From: Pseudomonas sp. Gutcm_11s
Lineage (GTDB): Bacteria; Pseudomonadota; Gammaproteobacteria; Pseudomonadales; Pseudomonadaceae
DNA: 64,000 bases
Assembly: GCF_028649395.1 (NCBI RefSeq)
Contig: NZ_JAQSUW010000014.1
Span: 1 to 64,000 of the forward strand
Direction: 5' to 3'
Shown here: piece by piece, positions 18,683-29,838 of the stretch
How positions within the stretch are numbered: position 1 is the first letter of the stretch
Layout of the letters: each line of letters begins with the position of its first letter
Translations under genes and position numbers: made by a program
The notes under the pieces: model-generated
Seen by the model: only the letters and a program-made list of their open reading frames with translations
Database searches by the model: none
What the model was told of the DNA's origin: nothing

Positions 18683-19675
18683 TTACTGGGCCGAGGCCAG
18701 CACGAGCGCGCCGGTCACCAGCAGGTTGATCAGAGTCAGCGGCAGGCAGAACTTCCAGCTGAACGCCATGACCTGGTCATACCGCGGGCGCGGAATCGAC
18801 GCGCGCAGCAGGATGAAGATCATGATGAAGAAGCAGGTCTTCAGGGCGAACCAGATGAACGGAATCTGCGGCAGGATGCCGAACGGGCCGTGCCAGCCGC
18901 CGAAGAACAGGGTCACCAGCAGGGCCGAGATGGTCACGATGCCGATGTACTCGCCGACGAAGAACATGCCCCATTTCATGCCGGCATATTCGATGTGGTA
19001 ACCGTCGGCCAGCTCCTGCTCCGCTTCCGGCTGGTCGAACGGGTGACGGTGAGTCACGGCGACGCCGGCGATGAAGAAGGTACAGAAGCCGAAGAACTGC
19101 GGAATGATGAACCACAGGTTTTCGGCCTGGTAGTCGACGATGTCGCGCATGTTGAACGAGCCGACCTGGGCGACGATGCCCATCAGCGCCAGGGCCAGGA
19201 ACACCTCGTAGGAGATGGTCTGGGCCGATGCGCGCAGGGCGCCGAGCAGGGCGAACTTGTTGTTGCTCGACCAGCCGGCGAACAGTACGGCGTACACCGA
19301 CAGGCCGGCCATGGCGAAGAAGAACAGGATGCCGATGTTCAGGTCAGCCACGCCCCAGGTCGGAGTGACCGGGATGATCGCGAAGGCCATCAGCATGGCG
19401 GCGAAGGCGATCATCGGCGCCAGCATGAAGATGAACTTGTCGGCGAACGGCGGCGTCCAGTCTTCCTTGAAGAACATCTTCAGCATGTCTGCAGCGATCT
19501 GGAACATGCCGAACGGGCCTACGCGGTTCGGACCGTAACGGTCCTGCCACCAGCCCAGCAGACGACGTTCGACGAAGCTCAGCAGCGCGCCGCAGACCAC
19601 CACCACCAGCAGGATGACGATGGCCTTGAGGACGGCGATGAAGACGTCGATCAGTTCGGGCGTCAGCCAGCTCAT
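18683..19675 (-). CDS. nuoH: NADH-quinone oxidoreductase subunit H
   Basis: Membrane subunit forming the quinone cavity with NuoB and NuoD, 330 residues, about 8 helices. The family loops [19 protein letters not shown] (52-70) and the glutamate-rich [18 protein letters not shown] region are intact. Its ATG overlaps the nuoG stop (ATGA). Confidence 0.96.
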   Translation of the reverse strand: MSWLTPELIDVFIAVLKAIVILLVVVVCGALLSFVERRLLGWWQDRYGPNRVGPFGMFQIAADMLKMFFKEDWTPPFADKFIFMLAPMIAFAAMLMAFAIIPVTPTWGVADLNIGILFFFAMAGLSVYAVLFAGWSSNNKFALLGALRASAQTISYEVFLALALMGIVAQVGSFNMRDIVDYQAENLWFIIPQFFGFCTFFIAGVAVTHRHPFDQPEAEQELADGYHIEYAGMKWGMFFVGEYIGIVTISALLVTLFFGGWHGPFGILPQIPFIWFALKTCFFIMIFILLRASIPRPRYDQVMAFSWKFCLPLTLINLLVTGALVLASAQ

Positions 19676-22380
19676 TGCGCGGCCTCCTGCAGTCCGGTTG
19701 CAGTGGCGCCGGCAATGGCTGCCGGAATGCCGGCGAAGCCGGCCGGCAGGCCGACCAGACCGAGGGCCAGGTCTTCGCTGACTTTTACCGGCAGGCGCAG
19801 GGCCTGGCCGGCGACGGTCAGGCTGATCAGCGCGCCGTCATTGACGCCCAGGCGGTCGGCCTCGGCCTTGGCCAGGGCGACGTAGGCGGGCTGGATGCGT
19901 TCCTGTACCGGTGCGGCGCGGGAGGAGTTCTCCTCGCTGCCGAACAGGTGGTGGAACGGCACGACCTGCCAGGTGCCCTGGGCCGGGGCGAAGGCGCCCG
20001 GTACGGCAAACCAGGCCAGGGTCTTGCCCTGGGACTCGATCAGGCGCACGCCCGGATCACCGGCGCGCAGATGGCCACCGACTTCGTCCTGGAACTTGTT
20101 CCAGGCCTGCGGTGAGTTCCAGCCCGGCGACCAGGCAAACGGAATCTGCTGGCGGTCTTCCTTGCTGCCCGAATAGCCTTCCATGGAGAAGGCGAAGGCG
20201 GAGTCCTGGTCCTGCGGCTGACGCGGCTCGTGCACGCTGATGTTGGCGCGCATGGCGGTACGGCCGCTGTAACGCAGCGGCTCGCGCGCCAGCTTCAGAC
20301 CCTTGATGCGGAACGAGGCGCTCGGCGCGGCGTCCTTGATCGCGGCCAGCACGGAACTGCTGGCAGCCACGGCTTCGGTGACCTGGTCCAGTTGGGTCCA
20401 GTCCACGGCCTTGCCTTGCAGGGTGCTGTGCAGCGCGTGCATCCAGCGCCAGCCCTCGCGCACGAGGATGTTGCTGTCGTAGTAGCTCGGCTCGAACACC
20501 TGGAAGAAGCGCTGGGCGCGGCCTTCCTGGCTGACCAGGGTGCCATCGCCTTCGGCGAAGCTGGCAGCGGACAGCACCAGGTTGGCCTTGGCGGTGGTAG
20601 CGGTCTGCTGGTGGTCGGCGACGATCACCGCCTTGGCGGCGGCCAGCGCAGCATCGACCTTGGCGGCGTCAGCGCGGCGGTACAGGTCGTTTTCCAGCAC
20701 GATCACGGCGTCGGCGTTGCCTGCGGTCAGAGCTTCCAGCGCAGCGTCTACCGAGTCACCGCCAAACAGGGCCAGGCCCATGCTGTTGGCTTCCGGGACC
20801 ACCAGGCTGATGGAGGCGTTCTTCTCGCGGTTCTTCAGGGCCTGGGCGATGTTCGCTGCGGCCTCGACGATGCTCTTCTCGCCCAGCGAGGCGCCGCTGA
20901 CGATCAGCGGGCGCTTGCCGGCCAGCAGGGCATCGGCGATCAGCTGCACCAGTTCGGCAGCCTCGTCGTCCAGGCCGGTCACGGCCGGGGCGCTCGGGTC
21001 GATGGCGTGGGCCACGGCGAAGCCGATGCGTGCCAGGTCGGCAGGAGCGGCATGCACGCAGGCTTCGGCGACGTCGTCCAGACGGGTGGCGTCGACGCTG
21101 GCGATGAACAGCGGATGCAGGGCGTCCTGAGCCACGTTCTGCACGGCAGCCATGTGCCAGTCCTGGATCTTCATCGAAGCGGCGATCTCGGTGGCCTTGC
21201 CCTTGACCGACTGGCGCAGGGCCAGGGCGACGCGCGCGGCGGTCTGGGTCAGGTCTTCACCGAGGACGAACACGGCGTCGTGATCTTCGATCTCGCGCAG
21301 CGACGGCACCGGCAGCGGGCCGTTCTGCAGCACGTTGCGGATCAGGCGGATGTTTTCCAGCTCGACGGCGGCGATGCCACTGTAGAAGTTGGCTTCGCCG
21401 ACCAGCTCGCGCAGGGCGTAGTTACCTTCCAGGCTGGCGCGCGGCGAGCCGATGCCTATCACGCGCTTGCCCTTGAGCAGCTCGGCGGCCTTGTCCAGCG
21501 CGGCGTCGATGCCCAGCTTGGCTTCACCGAACAGCGGTTGGCGCGGGCGGTCTTCGCGGTTGGTGTAGCCGTAGCCGAAGCGGCCGCGGTCACACAGGAA
21601 GTAGTGGTTCACCGAGCCGTTGAAGCGGTTCTCGATGCGGCGGATCTCGCCGTAGCGCTCACCGGGGCTGATGTTGCAGCCGCTGGAGCAGCCATGGCAG
21701 ATGCTCGGGGCGAACTGCATGTCCCACTTGCGGTTGTAGCGCTCGGAGTGAGTCTTGTCGGTGAACACGCCAGTCGGGCAGACCTCGGTGAGGTTGCCGG
21801 AGAATTCGCTCTCCAGCACGCCGTCTTCGACGCGGCCGAAGTACACGTTGTCGTGCGCGCCATAGACGCCCAGGTCGGTACCGCCGGCGTAGTCCTTGTA
21901 GTAGCGCACGCAGCGGTAGCAGGCGATGCAGCGGTTCATCTCGTGGGAAATGAACGGGCCGAGCTGCTGGTTCTGGTGGGTGCGCTTGGTGAAACGGTAC
22001 CGGCGTTGGTTGTGGCCGGTCATCACCGTCATGTCCTGCAGGTGGCAGTGACCGCCTTCCTCGCACACCGGGCAGTCGTGCGGGTGGTTGGTCATCAGCC
22101 ACTCGACGACGCTGGCGCGGAACGCCTTGGACTCGTCGTCGTCGATGCTGATCCAGGTGTTGTCGGTCGCCGGCGTCATGCAGGACATGACGATGCGGCC
22201 GCGCTTGTCGTTTTCATCGGTGTACTGCTTCACCGCGCATTGGCGGCAGGCGCCGACGCTACCGAGCGCCGGGTGCCAGCAGAAGTAGGGGATGTCGAGC
22301 CCGAGAGACAGACAGGCCTGCAGCAGGTTGTCCGCCCCATCGACTTCGAAATCTTTGCCGTCTACGTGGATAGTGGCCAT
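19672..22380 (-). CDS. nuoG: NADH-quinone oxidoreductase subunit G
   Basis: Largest peripheral subunit, 902 residues. Iron-sulfur ligands are visible in order: N1b [2Fe-2S] Cys34, 45, 48, 67; N5 His101 with Cys103, 106, 112; N4 Cys151, 154, 157, 201; and the off-path N7 cluster Cys228, 231, 235, 263, which only some bacteria keep. A molybdopterin-oxidoreductase-like domain without cofactor function follows. It is separated from nuoF by 89 bp that hold a strong hairpin, the second largest gap in the operon after 26118-26172 being shorter still. Confidence 0.95.
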   Translation of the reverse strand: MATIHVDGKDFEVDGADNLLQACLSLGLDIPYFCWHPALGSVGACRQCAVKQYTDENDKRGRIVMSCMTPATDNTWISIDDDESKAFRASVVEWLMTNHPHDCPVCEEGGHCHLQDMTVMTGHNQRRYRFTKRTHQNQQLGPFISHEMNRCIACYRCVRYYKDYAGGTDLGVYGAHDNVYFGRVEDGVLESEFSGNLTEVCPTGVFTDKTHSERYNRKWDMQFAPSICHGCSSGCNISPGERYGEIRRIENRFNGSVNHYFLCDRGRFGYGYTNREDRPRQPLFGEAKLGIDAALDKAAELLKGKRVIGIGSPRASLEGNYALRELVGEANFYSGIAAVELENIRLIRNVLQNGPLPVPSLREIEDHDAVFVLGEDLTQTAARVALALRQSVKGKATEIAASMKIQDWHMAAVQNVAQDALHPLFIASVDATRLDDVAEACVHAAPADLARIGFAVAHAIDPSAPAVTGLDDEAAELVQLIADALLAGKRPLIVSGASLGEKSIVEAAANIAQALKNREKNASISLVVPEANSMGLALFGGDSVDAALEALTAGNADAVIVLENDLYRRADAAKVDAALAAAKAVIVADHQQTATTAKANLVLSAASFAEGDGTLVSQEGRAQRFFQVFEPSYYDSNILVREGWRWMHALHSTLQGKAVDWTQLDQVTEAVAASSSVLAAIKDAAPSASFRIKGLKLAREPLRYSGRTAMRANISVHEPRQPQDQDSAFAFSMEGYSGSKEDRQQIPFAWSPGWNSPQAWNKFQDEVGGHLRAGDPGVRLIESQGKTLAWFAVPGAFAPAQGTWQVVPFHHLFGSEENSSRAAPVQERIQPAYVALAKAEADRLGVNDGALISLTVAGQALRLPVKVSEDLALGLVGLPAGFAGIPAAIAGATATGLQEAAQ

Positions 22381-22435
22381 GGTTCAGGTTTCTTCTTTAC
22401 CCGCCGAAGCAGGCTTGGCTAATGGAATCACGGTT

Positions 22436-22459
22436 GCATCGCGGCCTCGGCCGCGATGC
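22436..22459 (-). other. Hairpin between nuoF and nuoG
   Basis: Perfect 11-bp arms GCATCGCGGCC and GGCCGCGATGC separated by two bases, in the only sizeable gap inside the distal nuo genes. No T run follows on the minus strand, so mRNA processing, stabilisation or partial pausing is more likely than termination. Confidence 0.6.
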
Positions 22460-22469
22460 GAATACTTCT

Positions 22470-23837
22470 TCAGGCCGGCGCGAACTGCGCCGACGGTGCC
22501 GGAGCGGCGCTGCTGGCCACGCCAGCCTCGAACTCCGTACGGAAATACTTGATCGCGCTACCCAGCGGCTCGACGGCACCCGGTGCGTGGGCGCAGAAGG
22601 TCTTGCCGGGGCCGAGGAAGTTGACCAGGCCGAGCAGGGTTTCGATGTCCTGCTGGGTGCCTTGTTTGCGTTCCAGGGCGCGGAGCATCTTCACGCTCCA
22701 CGGCAGGCCGTCGCGGCACGGGGTGCACCAGCCGCACGACTCGCGGGCGAAGAACTCTTCCATGTTGCGCAGCAGCGAGACCATGTTGACCGAGTCGTCT
22801 ACGGCCAGGGCCAGGCCGGTACCCATACGGGTGCCGACCTTGGCGATGCCGCCGGCGAACATTGCTGCGTCCAGGTGCTCGGGCAGCAGGAAGCCGGTAC
22901 CGGCGCCGCCGGGCTGCCAGCATTTCAGCTTGTAGCCGTCACGCATGCCGCCGGCGTAGTCCTCGAACAGCTCGCGAGCCGGGAGGCCGAACGGCAGCTC
23001 CCACAGGCCGGGGTTCTTCACCTTGCCGGAGAAGCCCATGAGCTTGGTGCCCATGTCTTCGCTGCCCGGGCGGGCCAGGGTCTTGTACCAGTCGACGCCG
23101 TTGGCGACGATCGCCGGGACGTTGCACAGGGTCTCGACGTTGTTCACGCAGGTCGGCTTGCCCCACACGCCGACAGCGGCGGGGAAGGGCGGCTTGGAGC
23201 GCGGGTTGGCGCGGCGGCCTTCCAGGGAGTTGATCAGCGCGGTTTCTTCACCGCAGATGTAGCGGCCGGCGCCAGTGTGGACGAACAGCTCGAAGTCGAA
23301 GCCACTGCCGAGGATGTTCTTGCCCAGCAGGCCGGCGGCCTTGGCTTCATCGATGGCGCGGTTCAGGTTGGCTGCCGCGTCGACGTACTCGCCGCGCAGG
23401 AAGATGTAGCCGCGGTAGGCCTTGAGCGCACGCGCGGAGATCAGCATGCCTTCCACCAGCAGGTGCGGCAGCTGCTCCATGAGCATGCGGTCCTTCCAGG
23501 TGTTCGGCTCCATTTCATCCGCGTTGCACAGCAGGTAGCGGATGTTCATGGATTCGTCGGCGGGCATCAGGCCCCACTTCACGCCGGTGGGGAAGCCCGC
23601 ACCGCCGCGGCCCTTGAGGCCGGAGTCCTTGACCGTCTGCACGATGTCGGCCTGAGCCATTTCGCTCAGGGCCTTGCGCGCGGCGGCGTAGCCGTTCTTC
23701 GCCTGGTATTCCTCGAGCCATACCGGCTGGGCGTCGTCACGCAGGCGCCAGGTCAGCGGATGGGTTTCTTCGCTGCGGGCGATGCTGTTGATCGGGCCGA
23801 TGGAGGTAAGAGTCTTCATAGCGGCGCGCCCAGTCAT
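22470..23837 (-). CDS. nuoF: NADH-quinone oxidoreductase subunit F
   Basis: NADH-binding, FMN-carrying subunit at the tip of complex I, 455 residues. The nucleotide/FMN glycine loop is [13 protein letters not shown] near 73-85, and cluster N3 is bound by the ESCGWCTPC motif plus a cysteine in KTFCAHAPG. The first ATG overlaps the nuoE stop (ATGA) and has GGAG upstream; an in-frame ATG 18 bp further (MKTLTSIG) is an alternative start closer to some homologues. Confidence 0.95.
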   Translation of the reverse strand: MTGRAAMKTLTSIGPINSIARSEETHPLTWRLRDDAQPVWLEEYQAKNGYAAARKALSEMAQADIVQTVKDSGLKGRGGAGFPTGVKWGLMPADESMNIRYLLCNADEMEPNTWKDRMLMEQLPHLLVEGMLISARALKAYRGYIFLRGEYVDAAANLNRAIDEAKAAGLLGKNILGSGFDFELFVHTGAGRYICGEETALINSLEGRRANPRSKPPFPAAVGVWGKPTCVNNVETLCNVPAIVANGVDWYKTLARPGSEDMGTKLMGFSGKVKNPGLWELPFGLPARELFEDYAGGMRDGYKLKCWQPGGAGTGFLLPEHLDAAMFAGGIAKVGTRMGTGLALAVDDSVNMVSLLRNMEEFFARESCGWCTPCRDGLPWSVKMLRALERKQGTQQDIETLLGLVNFLGPGKTFCAHAPGAVEPLGSAIKYFRTEFEAGVASSAAPAPSAQFAPA

Positions 23838-24334
23838 TGATAAGACTCCAGCAGCTCGGCGACGGAGTCGCCGTTGAGGTTGCCGTAGGTGTCGTCGTCG
23901 ATCATCACGGCCGGAGCCTTGTCGCAGTTACCCAGGCAGCACACCGGCAGCAGGGTGAAGCGACCGTCAGCGGTGGTCTGGCCGGGGACGATGCCGAGCT
24001 TGTCCTTGAGGCTGCCGAGCAGGTTCTCGTGGCCGCCGATGAAGCAGGTCATGCTGTCGCACACGCGGATCACGTGGCGGCCGACCGGCACGCGGAAGAT
24101 CTGGCTGTAGAAGGTGGCCACGCCCTCGACGTCGCTGGCGGGGATGCCGAGGATGTCGGCGATGGCGTAGATGGCGCCGTCCGGCACCCAGCCACGCTGC
24201 TTCTGCACGATCTTCAGGGCTTCGATGGACGCCGCGCGCGGGTCCTCGTAGTGGTGCATTTCGTGTTCGATGGCGTCGTACTCGGCCTGGCTGAGTTCGA
24301 AGCGGTCGGTTTGGATCAGGTCAGTCTGGCTCAT
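23834..24334 (-). CDS. nuoE: NADH-quinone oxidoreductase subunit E
   Basis: Thioredoxin-fold subunit, 166 residues, holding the [2Fe-2S] cluster N1a through Cys92, Cys97, Cys133 and Cys137. It pairs with NuoF in the NADH dehydrogenase module. It starts 4 bp after the nuoCD stop. Confidence 0.95.
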   Translation of the reverse strand: MSQTDLIQTDRFELSQAEYDAIEHEMHHYEDPRAASIEALKIVQKQRGWVPDGAIYAIADILGIPASDVEGVATFYSQIFRVPVGRHVIRVCDSMTCFIGGHENLLGSLKDKLGIVPGQTTADGRFTLLPVCCLGNCDKAPAVMIDDDTYGNLNGDSVAELLESYQ

Positions 24335-24338
24335 GTGA

Positions 24339-26117
24339 TTAACGGTCCACGTCGGCCATAACGAAGTCGATGCTACCCAGGTAGGCGATCAGGTCCGCGA
24401 TCATGCTGCCGCGGATCACCGAGGGGATCTGCTGCAGGTGCGGGAAGCTGGGCGTCCGGATGCGCGTGCGGTAGCTCATGGTGCTGCCGTCGCTCGTCAG
24501 GTAATAGCTGTTGATGCCCTTGGTCGCCTCGATCATCTGGAAGCTCTCGTTGGCCGGCATGACCGGGCCCCAGGAGACTTGCAGGAAGTGGGTGATCAGG
24601 GTCTCGATGTGCTGCAGGGTGCGCTCTTTCGGCGGCGGCGTGGTCAGCGGGTGATCCGCCTTGTACGGGCCTTCCGGCATGTTGCGCAGGCACTGGTCGA
24701 TGATGCGGATGCTCTGGCGCATCTCTTCGACGCGGACCATGCAGCGGTCATAGGCGTCGCCGTTGTGGGCCAGCGGCACTTCGAAGTCGAAGTGCTCGTA
24801 GCCGGAGTACGGGCGCGCTTTACGCAGGTCGAAGTCCAGACCGGTGGAGCGCAGACCGGCGCCGGTGACGCCCCATTCCAGCGCTTCCTTGGTGTTGTAC
24901 TGGGCCACGCCGATGGTACGACCCTTGAGGATGCTGTTCTGCAGGGCAGCCTTGGTGTACTCGTCGAGGCGCTTGGGCAGCCAGTCGACGAACTCCTTGA
25001 CCAGCTTGTCCCAGCCGCGTGGCAGGTCGTGGGCGACGCCACCGATGCGGTACCAGGCCGGGTGCAGGCGGAAGCCGGTGATGGCCTCGATCACCTTGTA
25101 GGCGCGCTGGCGGTCGGTGAAGGTGAAGAACACCGGGGTCATGGCACCGACGTCCTGGATATAGGTACCCAGGAACAACAGGTGGCTGGTGATACGGAAG
25201 AACTCGGCCAGCATCACGCGAATGAAGTCGACGCGGTCCGGCACCTTGATCCCGGCCAGCTTCTCGACCGACAGGACGTAAGGCAGGTTGTTCATCACCC
25301 CGCCGAGGTAGTCGATACGGTCGGTGTAGGGGATGAAGCTGTGCCAGGATTGGCGCTCGGCCATTTTCTCGGCACCACGGTGGTGGTAACCGATGTCCGG
25401 GACGCAGTCGATGATCTCTTCACCGTCCAGCTGCAGGATGATGCGGAACGCACCGTGCGCGGACGGGTGGTTCGGGCCGAGGTTGAGGAACATGTAGTCC
25501 TCGTGCTCGCCCTGACGCTTCATGCCCCAGTCTTCCGGCTTGAAGCGCGCGGCTTCTTCTTCCAGCTGCTGTTTGGCCAGGGTCAGGCTGAACGGATCGA
25601 ACTCGGTGGCGCGCGCCGGGTAGTCCTTGCGCAGCGGGTGACCTTCCCAGGTCGGCGGCATCATGATGCGGGTCAGGTGCGGGTGGCCCTGGAAGGTGAT
25701 GCCGTACAGGTCCCAGACCTCGCGCTCGTACCAGTTGGCGTTGGGCCAGATACCGGTGACGGTGGGGACATTGAGATCGCCCTCTTTGAGGGCGACCTTG
25801 ATCATGATGTCGCTGTTACGCTCGACCGACATCAGGTGATAGAACACGGTGAAGTCGGCGCCCGGCAGGCCGCGGCGCTGGGTGCGCAGGCGCTCGTCGA
25901 CGCCATGCAGGTCGTACAGCATGACGTAGGGGCGCGGCAGGTTGCGCAGGAAGGTCAGCACGTTGATCAGGCGATCACGGGCGACCCACAGCACCGGCAT
26001 GCCGGTACGGGTGCTTTGGACGGTGAAGGTCTCGGCACCGAAACGGGAGTTCAGCTCGACCACCACGTCCTGGTCGTCGGCCTTGTACGGTGGAACGGAC
26101 AGAATGCTGTCAGTCAT
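24339..26117 (-). CDS. nuoC: NADH-quinone oxidoreductase fused subunit C/D
   Basis: Natural fusion of NuoC (about 1-190, 30-kDa type, with [12 protein letters not shown]) and NuoD (about 210-592, 49-kDa type), as in Pseudomonas and Escherichia. NuoD lines the quinone site: [12 protein letters not shown] and [10 protein letters not shown] are recognisable. 592 residues is the usual fused length. Also called nuoCD. It follows nuoB after a 55-bp gap. Confidence 0.96.
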   Translation of the reverse strand: MTDSILSVPPYKADDQDVVVELNSRFGAETFTVQSTRTGMPVLWVARDRLINVLTFLRNLPRPYVMLYDLHGVDERLRTQRRGLPGADFTVFYHLMSVERNSDIMIKVALKEGDLNVPTVTGIWPNANWYEREVWDLYGITFQGHPHLTRIMMPPTWEGHPLRKDYPARATEFDPFSLTLAKQQLEEEAARFKPEDWGMKRQGEHEDYMFLNLGPNHPSAHGAFRIILQLDGEEIIDCVPDIGYHHRGAEKMAERQSWHSFIPYTDRIDYLGGVMNNLPYVLSVEKLAGIKVPDRVDFIRVMLAEFFRITSHLLFLGTYIQDVGAMTPVFFTFTDRQRAYKVIEAITGFRLHPAWYRIGGVAHDLPRGWDKLVKEFVDWLPKRLDEYTKAALQNSILKGRTIGVAQYNTKEALEWGVTGAGLRSTGLDFDLRKARPYSGYEHFDFEVPLAHNGDAYDRCMVRVEEMRQSIRIIDQCLRNMPEGPYKADHPLTTPPPKERTLQHIETLITHFLQVSWGPVMPANESFQMIEATKGINSYYLTSDGSTMSYRTRIRTPSFPHLQQIPSVIRGSMIADLIAYLGSIDFVMADVDR

Positions 26118-26172
26118 GTCTTTAGTCGCTATCGGCGGTATACGGCGTCAGTGAGCGGGCCAGTGGGCCGGC

Positions 26173-26850
26173 TCACACTTCGTCGGGGCTGCGCAGGTTG
26201 GTAACAGCGATACGCTGCTCGCGGCGCTGTTCCTTCTGCGACGGCATCTCGGCACGGTAGATGCCTTGATCACCGACGACCCAGGAAAGCGGGCGGCGCT
26301 CCTGTCCGATGGACTCCTGCAGCAGCATCAGGCCTTGCAGGAATGCCTCGGGACGGGGCGGGCAGCCGGGAATGTAGACGTCCACAGGGAGGAACTTGTC
26401 GACCCCCTGGACCACCGAATAGATGTCGTACATGCCGCCGGAGTTAGCGCACGACCCCATGGAAATTACCCACTTGGGTTCCAGCATCTGCTCATAGAGG
26501 CGCTGGATGATCGGCGCCATCTTGATGAAGCAGGTACCGGCGATGACCATGAAGTCGGCCTGACGCGGGGACGCACGAATCACTTCCGCACCGAAGCGGG
26601 CGATATCGTGGGGCGCGGTGAAGGCCGTGGTCATTTCCACGTAGCAGCAGGACAGGCCGAAGTTGTACGGCCACAGGGAGTTCTTGCGACCCCAGTTCAC
26701 CGCACCGTTGAGAACATCTTCGAGCTTGCCCATGAAGATGTTCTTGTGGACCTCATCCTCTAGCAGTGGATCGGCTACGGTCTCCCGCTCGCCGATCGGG
26801 TACTGCTCGTTGGGAGCGTCCGGATCGATCCGAGTAAGTTTGTATTGCAT
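26173..26850 (-). CDS. nuoB: NADH-quinone oxidoreductase subunit B
   Basis: Subunit carrying cluster N2, the final electron donor to quinone, 225 residues. Ligands are the adjacent Cys68-Cys69 with Cys134 and Cys163 (in [14 protein letters not shown] and PGCPPRPE). The start is the ATG at 26850 after GAGGCTTTGGCG; a TTG two codons upstream is less likely. It follows nuoA after 10 bp. Confidence 0.96.
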   Translation of the reverse strand: MQYKLTRIDPDAPNEQYPIGERETVADPLLEDEVHKNIFMGKLEDVLNGAVNWGRKNSLWPYNFGLSCCYVEMTTAFTAPHDIARFGAEVIRASPRQADFMVIAGTCFIKMAPIIQRLYEQMLEPKWVISMGSCANSGGMYDIYSVVQGVDKFLPVDVYIPGCPPRPEAFLQGLMLLQESIGQERRPLSWVVGDQGIYRAEMPSQKEQRREQRIAVTNLRSPDEV

Positions 26851-26860
26851 CGCCAAAGCC

Positions 26861-27274
26861 TCATTGTTTTAGCTTCGCCTGCCGATTACGACGGCCTTCG
26901 GGCGCCCAGTCGAGCGCGCCTATACGCCAAAGATAGACAAGACCAGCCAACAGAATTGCTATGAAAACTGTAGCTTCGATCAGGCCAGCCCAGCCGCTTT
27001 CGCGTACCGAGACTGCCCAAGCGAAGAGAAAGAGGGCTTCAACGTCGAAGATCACGAAGAGCATCGCGACCAGATAGAACTTCGCTGATAGGCGCAGGCG
27101 CGCACTACCGACCGGCAGCATGCCCGACTCGAACGGATCGTTCTTGCTGCGTCCCCAGGCCTTGCTACCGAGCAGGCTGGAGAGACCGAGCATGAAGGCG
27201 ATGAGTCCGAAGACTCCGAGCAGGAATACAGCAAAAGCCCAGTTATGGGACATGGTCGTTACCGCATCAGGCAT
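26861..27274 (-). CDS. nuoA: NADH-quinone oxidoreductase subunit A
   Basis: Small membrane subunit with three helices, 137 residues, first gene of the operon. The family motif YESG/FESGMLP and [13 protein letters not shown] with the conserved acidic residues are present. The start is set at the ATG after AAGGAGCCCCGGC; 28 upstream codons in the same frame are unlikely to be translated. Confidence 0.95.
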   Translation of the reverse strand: MPDAVTTMSHNWAFAVFLLGVFGLIAFMLGLSSLLGSKAWGRSKNDPFESGMLPVGSARLRLSAKFYLVAMLFVIFDVEALFLFAWAVSVRESGWAGLIEATVFIAILLAGLVYLWRIGALDWAPEGRRNRQAKLKQ

Positions 27275-27696
27275 GCCGGGGCTCCTTGGATAAAGGGGCG
27301 GCTTTTTAATAATGGTAGAGCAACCTGATGGGGTTGCCCTGCAGAGTAGTGGCGGCAATTTTATGCTCGCATAGCTCCCTAAGTAAATTTTTCCGAATAA
27401 AAAAATGAACGCCGAATGTATTCATTTTTGCCGGACTTCTCTTCAACCCCTGATGCCATGGGGCTTGTGGCGTGGTCTACGGCTTTGGTCGCATGGAAAT
27501 TTACGTTGGAGTTGACGCTTTTTCGCAAGACTTTGTCGGGAATTGTTTACATCTTCCGGGCGAATTAAGTCCGTATCGCTGCGCATTCTTGGCATTTGCG
27601 CGGAAGTTGTATTTCCGCTGGCGCCTTATGTTGTGCCCGGCGGAGCGGGGCGCATGCCTCCGCTCGTGCTCGCTGAGCGCGCTGGAGGCGAAAACG
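27275..27696 (-). other. nuo promoter and leader region, no gene seen
   Basis: About 420 bp between nuoA and the aceA terminator. It is AT-richer than its surroundings, especially 27355-27430, as expected for a promoter region. I see no coding frame with a ribosome binding site here and no clear FNR/Anr box. Confidence 0.55.
27358..27387 (-). promoter_or_regulatory. Candidate sigma70 promoter for nuo
   Basis: On the minus strand TTTACT (27382-27387) and TAAAAT (27358-27363) are 18 bp apart, about 85 bp upstream of nuoA. The -10 is a good match, the -35 is weak; other promoters in this AT-rich region are equally possible. Confidence 0.3.
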
Positions 27697-27728
27697 AAAA
27701 AGCCCCGGCATCTCTGCCGGGGCTTTTT
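27697..27728 (-). terminator. Terminator of aceA
   Basis: Perfect 14-base arms AAAAAGCCCCGGCA and TGCCGGGGCTTTTT around TCTC, 38 bp past the aceA stop. Symmetrical A/T flanks make it potentially bidirectional, insulating aceA from nuo. Confidence 0.88.
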
Positions 27729-27766
27729 CTGATAACACCTGCGGCGAGCCGCAGAGCCGGTTCCTA

Positions 27767-29362
27767 TTAGTGGAACTGGTTCATGGTGTTGTCTTTACCG
27801 CCTGCCTTCAGGGCAGCCTCACCAGCGAAGTACTCTTTGTGAGCGTCGCCGATGTCGGAGCCGGACATGTTCTGGTGCTTAACGCAGGCGATACCTTGAC
27901 GGATCTCCTGACGCTGAACGCCTTTCACGTAGGCCAGCATGCCTTGGTCTGCGAAGTAACCTTTGGCCAGGTTGTCGGTGGACAGCGCGGCGGTGTGGTA
28001 GGTCGGCAGGGTGATCAGGTGGTGGAAGATACCAGCCTGAGCGGAACCGTCGCGCTGGAAGGTGCGGATCTTCTCGTCAGCAACCTGGGCCAGTTCGGTT
28101 TCGTCGTACTCGGCGCTCATCAGTTTGGCGCGGTCGTAGGCGGAAACGTCTTTGCCTTCGGCAGCGAAAGCGTCGAACACTTGCTGACGGAAGTTCAGGG
28201 TCCAGTTGAAGGACGGGCTGTTGTTGTAAACCAGCTTGGCGTTCGGGATGACCTTACGGATCTCGTCAACCATGCCTTTGATCTGGCCAACGTGCGGCTT
28301 CTCGGTTTCGATCCACAGCATGTCAGCGCCGTTCTGCAGCGAGGTGATGCTGTCCAGGACGCAGCGAGCTTCGCCGGTGCCCTGACGGAACTGGAACAGG
28401 TTGGAAGCCAGACGCTTCGGACGCAGCAGCTTGCCGCCACGGTTGATCACGACGTCGCCGTTGCCCAGGTCGGCAGCGGAAACTTCTTCGCAATCCAGGA
28501 AGGAGTTGTACTGGTCGCCCAGGTCGCCCGGCTCGTTGGTAACAGCGATCTGCTTGGTCAGGCCAGCACCCAGGGAGTCGGTACGAGCAACGATCACGCC
28601 GTTGTCGATGCCCAGTTCCAGGAAGGCGTAGCGAACTGCGTTGATCTTGGCCAGGAAGTCAACGTGCGGAACGGTGACTTTGCCGTCTTGGTGGCCGCAC
28701 TGCTTCTCGTCGGAAACCTGGTTTTCGATCTGGATGCAGCAAGCACCGGCTTCGATCATTTTCTTGGCCAGCAGGTAGGTGGCTTCGGCGTTACCGAAAC
28801 CAGCGTCGATGTCGGCGATGATTGGTACGACGTGAGTTTCGTGGTTGTCGATCTGAGCCTGGATTTCAGCTTCCTTGGCCTTGTCGCCAGCGGCGCGAGC
28901 AGCGTCCAGGCCGGTGAACAGCAGGTCCAGCTCGCGGGCGTCAGCCTGGCGCAGGAAGGTGTACAGCTCTTCGATCAGGCCGGAAACCGAGGTTTTCTCG
29001 TGCATGGACTGATCCGGCAGCGGACCGAAGTCCGAGCGCAGAGCAGCAACCATCCAGCCGGACAGGTAGAGGTAGCGCTTGTTGGTGGTCTTCAGGTGCT
29101 TCTTGATCGAGATCAGCTTCTGCTGACCGATGAAGCCGTGCCAGCAGCCCAGGGACTGGGTGTAGACGGACGAGTCGGCGTCGTACTCGGCCATGTCTTT
29201 GCGCATGATGTCAGCGGTGAACTGAGCGATTTCCAGACCGGTTTTGAAGCGGTTCTGGGCGCGCATACGAGCAACGTATTCCGGGTTGATCGCGCTCCAG
29301 CTGCTGCCTGCGGCTTCTTTCAGGGCGGCAACGGCTTTGATGTCGTTTTGATAAGCTGACAT
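27767..29362 (-). CDS. aceA: Isocitrate lyase
   Basis: First enzyme of the glyoxylate shunt: cleaves isocitrate to glyoxylate and succinate, allowing growth on acetate, fatty acids and similar substrates. 531 residues, the length of the pseudomonad-type enzyme, with the catalytic cysteine in EKQCGHQDG and the substrate loop NNSPSFNW. The start is the ATG after GAAGGATTGACC; 21 further in-frame codons upstream have no site. It is monocistronic, between a long leader and a strong terminator. Confidence 0.96.
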   Translation of the reverse strand: MSAYQNDIKAVAALKEAAGSSWSAINPEYVARMRAQNRFKTGLEIAQFTADIMRKDMAEYDADSSVYTQSLGCWHGFIGQQKLISIKKHLKTTNKRYLYLSGWMVAALRSDFGPLPDQSMHEKTSVSGLIEELYTFLRQADARELDLLFTGLDAARAAGDKAKEAEIQAQIDNHETHVVPIIADIDAGFGNAEATYLLAKKMIEAGACCIQIENQVSDEKQCGHQDGKVTVPHVDFLAKINAVRYAFLELGIDNGVIVARTDSLGAGLTKQIAVTNEPGDLGDQYNSFLDCEEVSAADLGNGDVVINRGGKLLRPKRLASNLFQFRQGTGEARCVLDSITSLQNGADMLWIETEKPHVGQIKGMVDEIRKVIPNAKLVYNNSPSFNWTLNFRQQVFDAFAAEGKDVSAYDRAKLMSAEYDETELAQVADEKIRTFQRDGSAQAGIFHHLITLPTYHTAALSTDNLAKGYFADQGMLAYVKGVQRQEIRQGIACVKHQNMSGSDIGDAHKEYFAGEAALKAGGKDNTMNQFH

Positions 29363-29838
29363 GGTCAATCCTTCAAAGTATGAGTTTGGTTGAGCACCGA
29401 CTTCCCACCCAAAACCAACGTGCAAACAAAGCTTGCAGTGTTGCGGGCGACACAGGGCGGACTTCGAGATCTTGACGAGGACGAGAGTGTTGCGGAGAGG
29501 AGGAGAGGACGAAACGAGTCAGTCCGAAGAGGCAGGTTCGCAGCTTGCCGGCTCGTGGATGCCGTTGGGCGATACGGATCTGGTCTGGCGGTCTGGCTAA
29601 TAACGCTAAGGCTTCCCCGTCCCTCAGGACAACTTTCGTTCCAGTCGCAACCTCGTTGAAACGCCTTGTGGGCTGTTAGAACACGGATCGATCCGAATGG
29701 TGTTACGGAGTCGATCTGGAGGCCCTGAAACAGGACCTCTGGCTAGCGGGAGCGGCGCCATCATGCGCTTTCAAACGGGCGTTCGTCAATGATTTTGTAG
29801 TGCTTTTTTTCTTTGACTACATGGTCGCGGGGTAGACC
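29363..29838 (-). other. Long aceA upstream region without a gene
   Basis: 476 bp separate aceA from the next minus-strand gene. Apart from the TGTAG/CTACA repeat at its far end (29796-29821) I see no coding frame worth calling and no terminator for the upstream gene. It must hold the aceA promoter and perhaps a long untranslated leader. Confidence 0.5.
29796..29821. promoter_or_regulatory. TGTAGT-N14-ACTACA inverted repeat upstream of aceA
   Basis: Perfect 6-bp half-sites around a 14-base spacer, 434 bp before aceA. The right half, in the context TTTGACTACATG, is the same 12-mer found at the first icd site (37640-37650 region). Such half-sites resemble those I recall for RccR, an RpiR-family regulator of glyoxylate-shunt and pyruvate genes in Pseudomonas. 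Confidence 0.5.

Noticed and set aside
20230..22422. A 730-codon open frame on the plus strand opposite nuoG
   Set aside because: It lies wholly antisense to a canonical gene, has no ribosome binding site and its composition (Gly, Val, Asp, His, Gln rich) is that of a reverse-frame shadow in GC-rich DNA.
26118..27400. FNR/Anr box controlling nuo
   Set aside because: No TTGAT-N4-ATCAA-like sequence was found in the nuo upstream region.
27472..27732. Possible 86-residue protein between nuoA and aceA
   Set aside because: No ribosome binding site, atypical composition, and its end runs through the aceA terminator.
29390..29659. Possible 89-residue protein in the aceA upstream region
   Set aside because: Starts inside the sequence just before aceA on the opposite strand, no ribosome site, Arg/Ser-rich low-complexity product; more likely untranslated promoter DNA.
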